A DNA stretch of 10,168 bases from assembly GCA_020062035.1 (NCBI GenBank), contig JAGUXD010000126.1, positions 1 through 10,168 of the forward strand. The letters are read 5' to 3'. A program made the translations under genes and the position numbers. Every line of letters starts with the position of its first letter. Position 1 is the stretch's first letter. Positions 7,228 to 10,168 of this stretch are shown here, one piece after another. The notes under the pieces were generated by a model, which saw nothing but the letters and a program-made list of their open reading frames with translations, did no database searches and was not told the origin of the DNA. This DNA comes from Candidatus Brocadiia bacterium. GTDB taxonomy: Bacteria > Planctomycetota > MHYJ01 > JACQXL01.

Positions 7228-8142
7228 CTATTTGCTCAGGATAGCCATCCGCAAAAGCGGTAAGATAATCTCGTGTTGTCCTGTAATATTCACACCCACT
7301 GATGATTTAAGAAGAGGCCTGCCGGTTACATTTTGTCTCGGTCTGTAGTGTTGAATCATATCCAGATTAGCCGCAACAAATCTATCAAGTTTATATCCCT
7401 GATTTCTGGCAATAGAGACTGCTTTAAGAAATACCTCAGGCAGGATTACCGCAGAGCCGACATTAAGCCAGACGCCTTTGTTCAAGCCACAGATGACCCT
7501 GGTAAATATTCTAAAATCCTGAAGAGAACTTTCTCCTAAATCAGCCCCTGATATTTCTGGATGCATATGAATAGTGTCGGTTCCCAGAGTAATATGAATG
7601 GTTGCTGGAATGCCGAGTTTATAGGCATTTGCCAGAACACTGAATGCAATATATTTATTTCGTTCTTCTACAATCAGTTGTCCTAATGATTCGCCCAATC
7701 CGATATTCTCTCTAACCGCATTTTTCGCGGCTCTAATAAATGCATGAGCGGTCTCAGAAACCATACCGAATTTGCCGGTTCTGATAGATTCAGATACATC
7801 TTCTGATGTCCTGCCGGTAAGCGATATTTCATAATCATGAATGGCAGTAGCGCCATTCATTGCAACCGCCTTGATGATACCACGTTTCATCAGGTCTATA
7901 ATCACAGGCGATAATCCGCATTTGACAGTATGCGCCCCCAGACCAACTCCGACGAGTTTCTTTTGCTGAACCGCCTTTACAATCGCATCTACTAATCGCT
8001 TAAAATCCCTTCCACCCAAGATATCAGGAAAGGACTCTATAAACCGGTTAAAAGCCCGAGATGGTCTGGACAAGTTGGCAAATTGCTTGATATCAACAAG
8101 TGTCTTACGTTGTTTGACAGAATAGGTCTTAATATTTTTCAT
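7228..8142 (-). CDS. Conserved protein of unknown function, possibly related to deoxyhypusine synthase
   Basis: This 304-residue protein has no signal or membrane segment. It contains a glycine-rich Rossmann-like segment with VGVGLGAHTVKCGLSP (64-79), DLMKRG (83-88) and AMNGATAIHDYE (94-105), then TDTIHMHPEISGADLGE (188-204) and NVGSAVILPEVFLKAVS (227-243). I recognise this as a conserved bacterial family seen mostly as hypothetical protein. By eye, its motif order recalls deoxyhypusine synthase: an NAD-binding N-terminal part, a GS...PEVFLKAVS stretch like GSDSGARPDEAVSWGK, and a C-terminal LPLL. The position of the catalytic lysine would be R246, so that chemistry would be lost or altered. 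The gene starts nine bases after purH stops, without a clear ribosome binding site, so it is probably co-transcribed with it. Function is unknown; the family relation is inference. Confidence 0.8.
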   Translation of the reverse strand: MKNIKTYSVKQRKTLVDIKQFANLSRPSRAFNRFIESFPDILGGRDFKRLVDAIVKAVQQKKLVGVGLGAHTVKCGLSPVIIDLMKRGIIKAVAMNGATAIHDYEISLTGRTSEDVSESIRTGKFGMVSETAHAFIRAAKNAVRENIGLGESLGQLIVEERNKYIAFSVLANAYKLGIPATIHITLGTDTIHMHPEISGADLGESSLQDFRIFTRVICGLNKGVWLNVGSAVILPEVFLKAVSIARNQGYKLDRFVAANLDMIQHYRPRQNVTGRPLLKSSVGVNITGQHEIILPLLRMAILSK

Positions 8143-8151
8143 ATAATAAAT

Positions 8152-9897
8152 CTAATGATAGAATTTTCTAACGCCTGTAAAGAGCATAGCAATCTTATGC
8201 TGATTGGCCGCCTGTATTACTTCCTCATCACGCACTGAACCACCGGGCTGGATAATATATTTAACACCGCTTTTAGCAACATTATCAATCCCATCACGGA
8301 ACGGGAAAAAGGCATCAGAGACCAGAACCACATTATCATGGGCTAATTCTTGTGTAAAGTAATTGCGGATTGTCCCGCCTCGGCGGGACGGATTTCGGAT
8401 TTTTCGCTTTCGCAATTCGCTATATTCTCTCTTGAGATTTTCCTTTGCCTTCTGTCCAGCCAACGCAACGGAATCCTTACGGTTTGGTTGTCCGCAGCCC
8501 ATTCCGAGTATCTGATAAAAGCCGGCACTGTATTCTCTGGCAATTCCGATGGCGTTAGATTTTAGATGTTTTATATAGCGCAGGGCAAAGTCATATAACC
8601 CGGCTCGTTTAGCCGGCGGTCTTAATTTAGTAACAATCCCTACAGTAAAATCCCTGCCGCTGTTTTCACACCGCACGATGAACGGTTTACTAAAGAGTTT
8701 ATCTATCGTTTCGGTCAGATAAAACCTATTATCAGTTTCCTGTTCCAGTAACCCGCCAGTAATAAATCTTAAAACAGTTGATAATCGTGGCGCCATAGCG
8801 ACATCGCCTGTTTCAAGTAATCGCAGGTCTTGTTTTTTTCTACCTAATGATTTTAGATACTCTAATGCATCACTATTAATGGATGGGGCAACCACGACCT
8901 CAACAAAACGTTCACCGAGAATTCTGGCAACTGCCAAATCCAGAGGTCTTGTCAAGCCGATTACACCTCCGAATGCGCTGACCGGGTCTCCCTGCCATGC
9001 CCTTTCAAACGCCTCTTCTAATGTCCTGCCGGTAGCATATCCGCAAGGATTAGCGTGTTTTATTATTGATACAGCAATAGAATTCTTCAACTCCAGGACC
9101 GATTGCAGGGCCGCTTCAGCATCTAAATAATTGTTATAACCAAGCGGACCACCGTGCACCTGTTTCGCATAAGGTATATTCGCAATTCTCAATTCACCAT
9201 TAGCAATTCTATAGAGCCATCCTTTTTGGTGCCAGTTTTCTGCATAGCGTCCGAGTTGAGAACCCCCGATATATTTTAGACGTTTAACCTTCTCATTGGC
9301 AAACCTGCCGGCGAAAAATGTATGGATTGCTGACTCATAATCAGCGGTTTTCTCATAGGCAGTGAGCATCAATTGTCTGCGGGTTTCTAATGAGAGCGCC
9401 CCGTTATTCCTTTCCATCTCTGCTATTATGTTCTTATATTGAGATGGCTCAACGACAACAGCGACATATTGATAGTTCTTGGCCGCGGCTCTTACCATAC
9501 AGGGACCACCGATGTCTATGTTTTCTATGGCTTCATCAACCGTAACATCTTCTTTACCTATCACCTTCTCAAAAGGATAAAGATTACAGACCACCATATC
9601 TATTTGAGGGATACCTAATTCTTGTGCCTGTCGGATATGTTCAGGGTTATCGCGTTTATAAAGCAGGGCGCCTTCATAATTGAAACTGATGGTCTTCATC
9701 CTGCCATCAAAGTATTCATCTTTGGTGTTGCCGGTAATTTTGGAAATGGGGGTGATTTGGATATTGTTTTCCTGAAACACTTTTGCGGTGCCGCCAGTTG
9801 ATATAATCTCTACACCATAGTTTTTAAGAAACCTGGCAAAATCCACTACACCGGTTTTATCACTGACACTGATAACGGCTGTTTTAATCTTCAACAT
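8152..9897 (-). CDS. purH: Bifunctional AICAR transformylase / IMP cyclohydrolase PurH
   Basis: PurH catalyses the last two steps of purine synthesis, formylating AICAR with 10-formyl-tetrahydrofolate and closing the ring to IMP. Residues 1 to about 200 are the cyclohydrolase domain, with [17 protein letters not shown]68, Y107 in NLYPF, D128 in ENIDIGG and K140 in AAAKN, all expected active-site residues. The transformylase domain follows, with KHANPCG (K280, H281), [35 protein letters not shown] and the C-terminal FTGVRKFYH. At 581 residues it is longer than the usual 510-530. Extra length comes partly from loops that look repeat-derived (231-243 and about 494-513). The usual HPKIHGG after GRVKT is replaced by SFNYEGA, marking a divergent PurH type. 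The frame is intact and essential motifs are kept, so it should be functional. It sits between the NifU-like gene (39 bases upstream) and the unknown gene (nine bases downstream). Confidence 0.96.
   Translation of the reverse strand: MLKIKTAVISVSDKTGVVDFARFLKNYGVEIISTGGTAKVFQENNIQITPISKITGNTKDEYFDGRMKTISFNYEGALLYKRDNPEHIRQAQELGIPQIDMVVCNLYPFEKVIGKEDVTVDEAIENIDIGGPCMVRAAAKNYQYVAVVVEPSQYKNIIAEMERNNGALSLETRRQLMLTAYEKTADYESAIHTFFAGRFANEKVKRLKYIGGSQLGRYAENWHQKGWLYRIANGELRIANIPYAKQVHGGPLGYNNYLDAEAALQSVLELKNSIAVSIIKHANPCGYATGRTLEEAFERAWQGDPVSAFGGVIGLTRPLDLAVARILGERFVEVVVAPSINSDALEYLKSLGRKKQDLRLLETGDVAMAPRLSTVLRFITGGLLEQETDNRFYLTETIDKLFSKPFIVRCENSGRDFTVGIVTKLRPPAKRAGLYDFALRYIKHLKSNAIGIAREYSAGFYQILGMGCGQPNRKDSVALAGQKAKENLKREYSELRKRKIRNPSRRGGTIRNYFTQELAHDNVVLVSDAFFPFRDGIDNVAKSGVKYIIQPGGSVRDEEVIQAANQHKIAMLFTGVRKFYH
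8361..8417 (-). repeat. 57-base palindromic element inserted in frame within purH
   Basis: The element is bounded by AATTGCG (8361-8367) and CGCAATT (8411-8417), which are inverted repeats. Its centre is the perfect palindrome GTCCCGCC-TC-GGCGGGAC (8372-8389). CGGATT occurs on the left of the palindrome (8366-8371) and twice on the right (8389-8394, 8396-8401). The length is 19 codons, so the frame is kept; it encodes roughly residues 494-513, including NPSRRGG, in a region where ordinary PurH proteins are shorter. GC content of the core is far above that of the neighbourhood. Element limits are my reading. Confidence 0.6.
9179..9210 (-). repeat. Short direct repeat in a PurH surface loop
   Basis: On the coding strand, AGAATTGCTAA and AGAATTGCGAA lie 21 bases apart, with a third GAATTG between them. 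The product repeats RIAN (residues 230-233 and 237-240) in a loop between LY and AKQVHGG, which varies in length between PurH proteins. A similar TTGCGAATCTACAATTG string occurs just upstream of purH (about 9911-9927), which suggests a dispersed simple-sequence family. Confidence 0.5.
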
Positions 9898-9936
9898 AGG
9901 AAACTTTCTATTGCGAATCTACAATTGTGAGTTCGT

Positions 9937-10161
9937 TTAAACGGCGGTAACGGTTTTTATTTCCGGTATTTCCTTCTTAATCGCGGTTTCTATGCTCATT
10001 TTGAGGGTCATCTGGGACATCGGACAGCAACCGCAGGCACCGGTTAATCTGACCTTAACATCAGCGCTTTTCTCGTCAACACCAACCAATTCTATACCGC
10101 CTCCGTCAGCCGCGAGCATCGGCTTTATTTTGTTTAATACAGTTATCACCTTTTCCTGCAA
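9937..10161 (-). CDS. NifU C-terminal-domain (NfuA-type) Fe-S protein
   Basis: This small cytoplasmic protein (74 residues from the start used here) is a stand-alone NifU C-terminal domain, a family that carries or delivers iron-sulfur clusters. Visible marks are LAADGGGIELV (17-27), then the cluster-binding CxxC as C43-G-C-C46 followed by PMSQMTL, and an IPEIK tail. An unusual third cysteine (C45) sits inside the CxxC. The start is TTG at 10161-10159; only seven more bases are visible upstream, so a start beyond the window edge cannot be excluded. The domain itself looks complete. It is the first visible gene of the minus-strand run with purH, 39 bases away, and the promoter must lie outside the window. 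Confidence 0.88.
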   Translation of the reverse strand: MQEKVITVLNKIKPMLAADGGGIELVGVDEKSADVKVRLTGACGCCPMSQMTLKMSIETAIKKEIPEIKTVTAV

Positions 10162-10168
10162 TGGTATC

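Noticed and set aside
8350..8565. Overlapping open frames on both strands within purH
   Set aside because: They owe their length to the inserted repeat and to purH codon use; PurH motifs are continuous across the region in the annotated frame, so there is no frameshift or nested gene to support.

Overview
The window is an ordinary-looking, moderately AT-rich bacterial chromosomal segment packed with genes on both strands. It shows no phage, transposase, CRISPR array, rRNA or tRNA. The predicted envelope proteins (a membrane-anchored von Willebrand protein and a putative HEAT-repeat lipoprotein), weak or absent Shine-Dalgarno sequences, a long HEAT array and small simple-repeat inserts inside genes suggest an uncultivated Gram-negative lineage. 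A planctomycete/PVC-like or related candidate phylum is possible, but this assignment is inference and weak.

Layout. Bases 18-1082 (minus) encode a fusion of a threonylcarbamoyl-AMP synthase (TsaC/YrdC) with a low-molecular-weight phosphatase whose P-loop has the arginine-phosphatase-type threonine. A divergent intergenic region of about 96 bases separates it from dprA (1179-2267, plus). Both strands there carry promoter-like boxes so close to the start codons that both mRNAs may be leaderless. A very large membrane-anchored protein with two complete von Willebrand A domains follows (2338-4983, plus), and then a 718-residue signal-bearing protein made of about 20 HEAT repeats (5024-7180, plus). 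These two look like a transcriptional pair acting at the cell envelope. They converge on a minus-strand operon that reads, in transcription order, a NifU C-terminal-type Fe-S protein (10161-9937), the bifunctional purine enzyme PurH (9897-8152) and a conserved protein of unknown function (8142-7228) with possible distant similarity to deoxyhypusine synthase.

The most notable signals are: (a) two small repeat-derived insertions that PurH appears to have absorbed in frame, one of them a 57-base element with terminal inverted repeats and a central palindrome; (b) a heptamer array directly against the start codon of the von Willebrand gene; (c) the TsaC-phosphatase fusion with an altered KRSN tetrad; (d) the pairing of a double-vWA membrane protein with a HEAT lipoprotein; and (e) the deoxyhypusine-synthase-like protein downstream of purH. 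I did not see a complete new defence or mobile system. No stretch over 300 bases lacks a gene.
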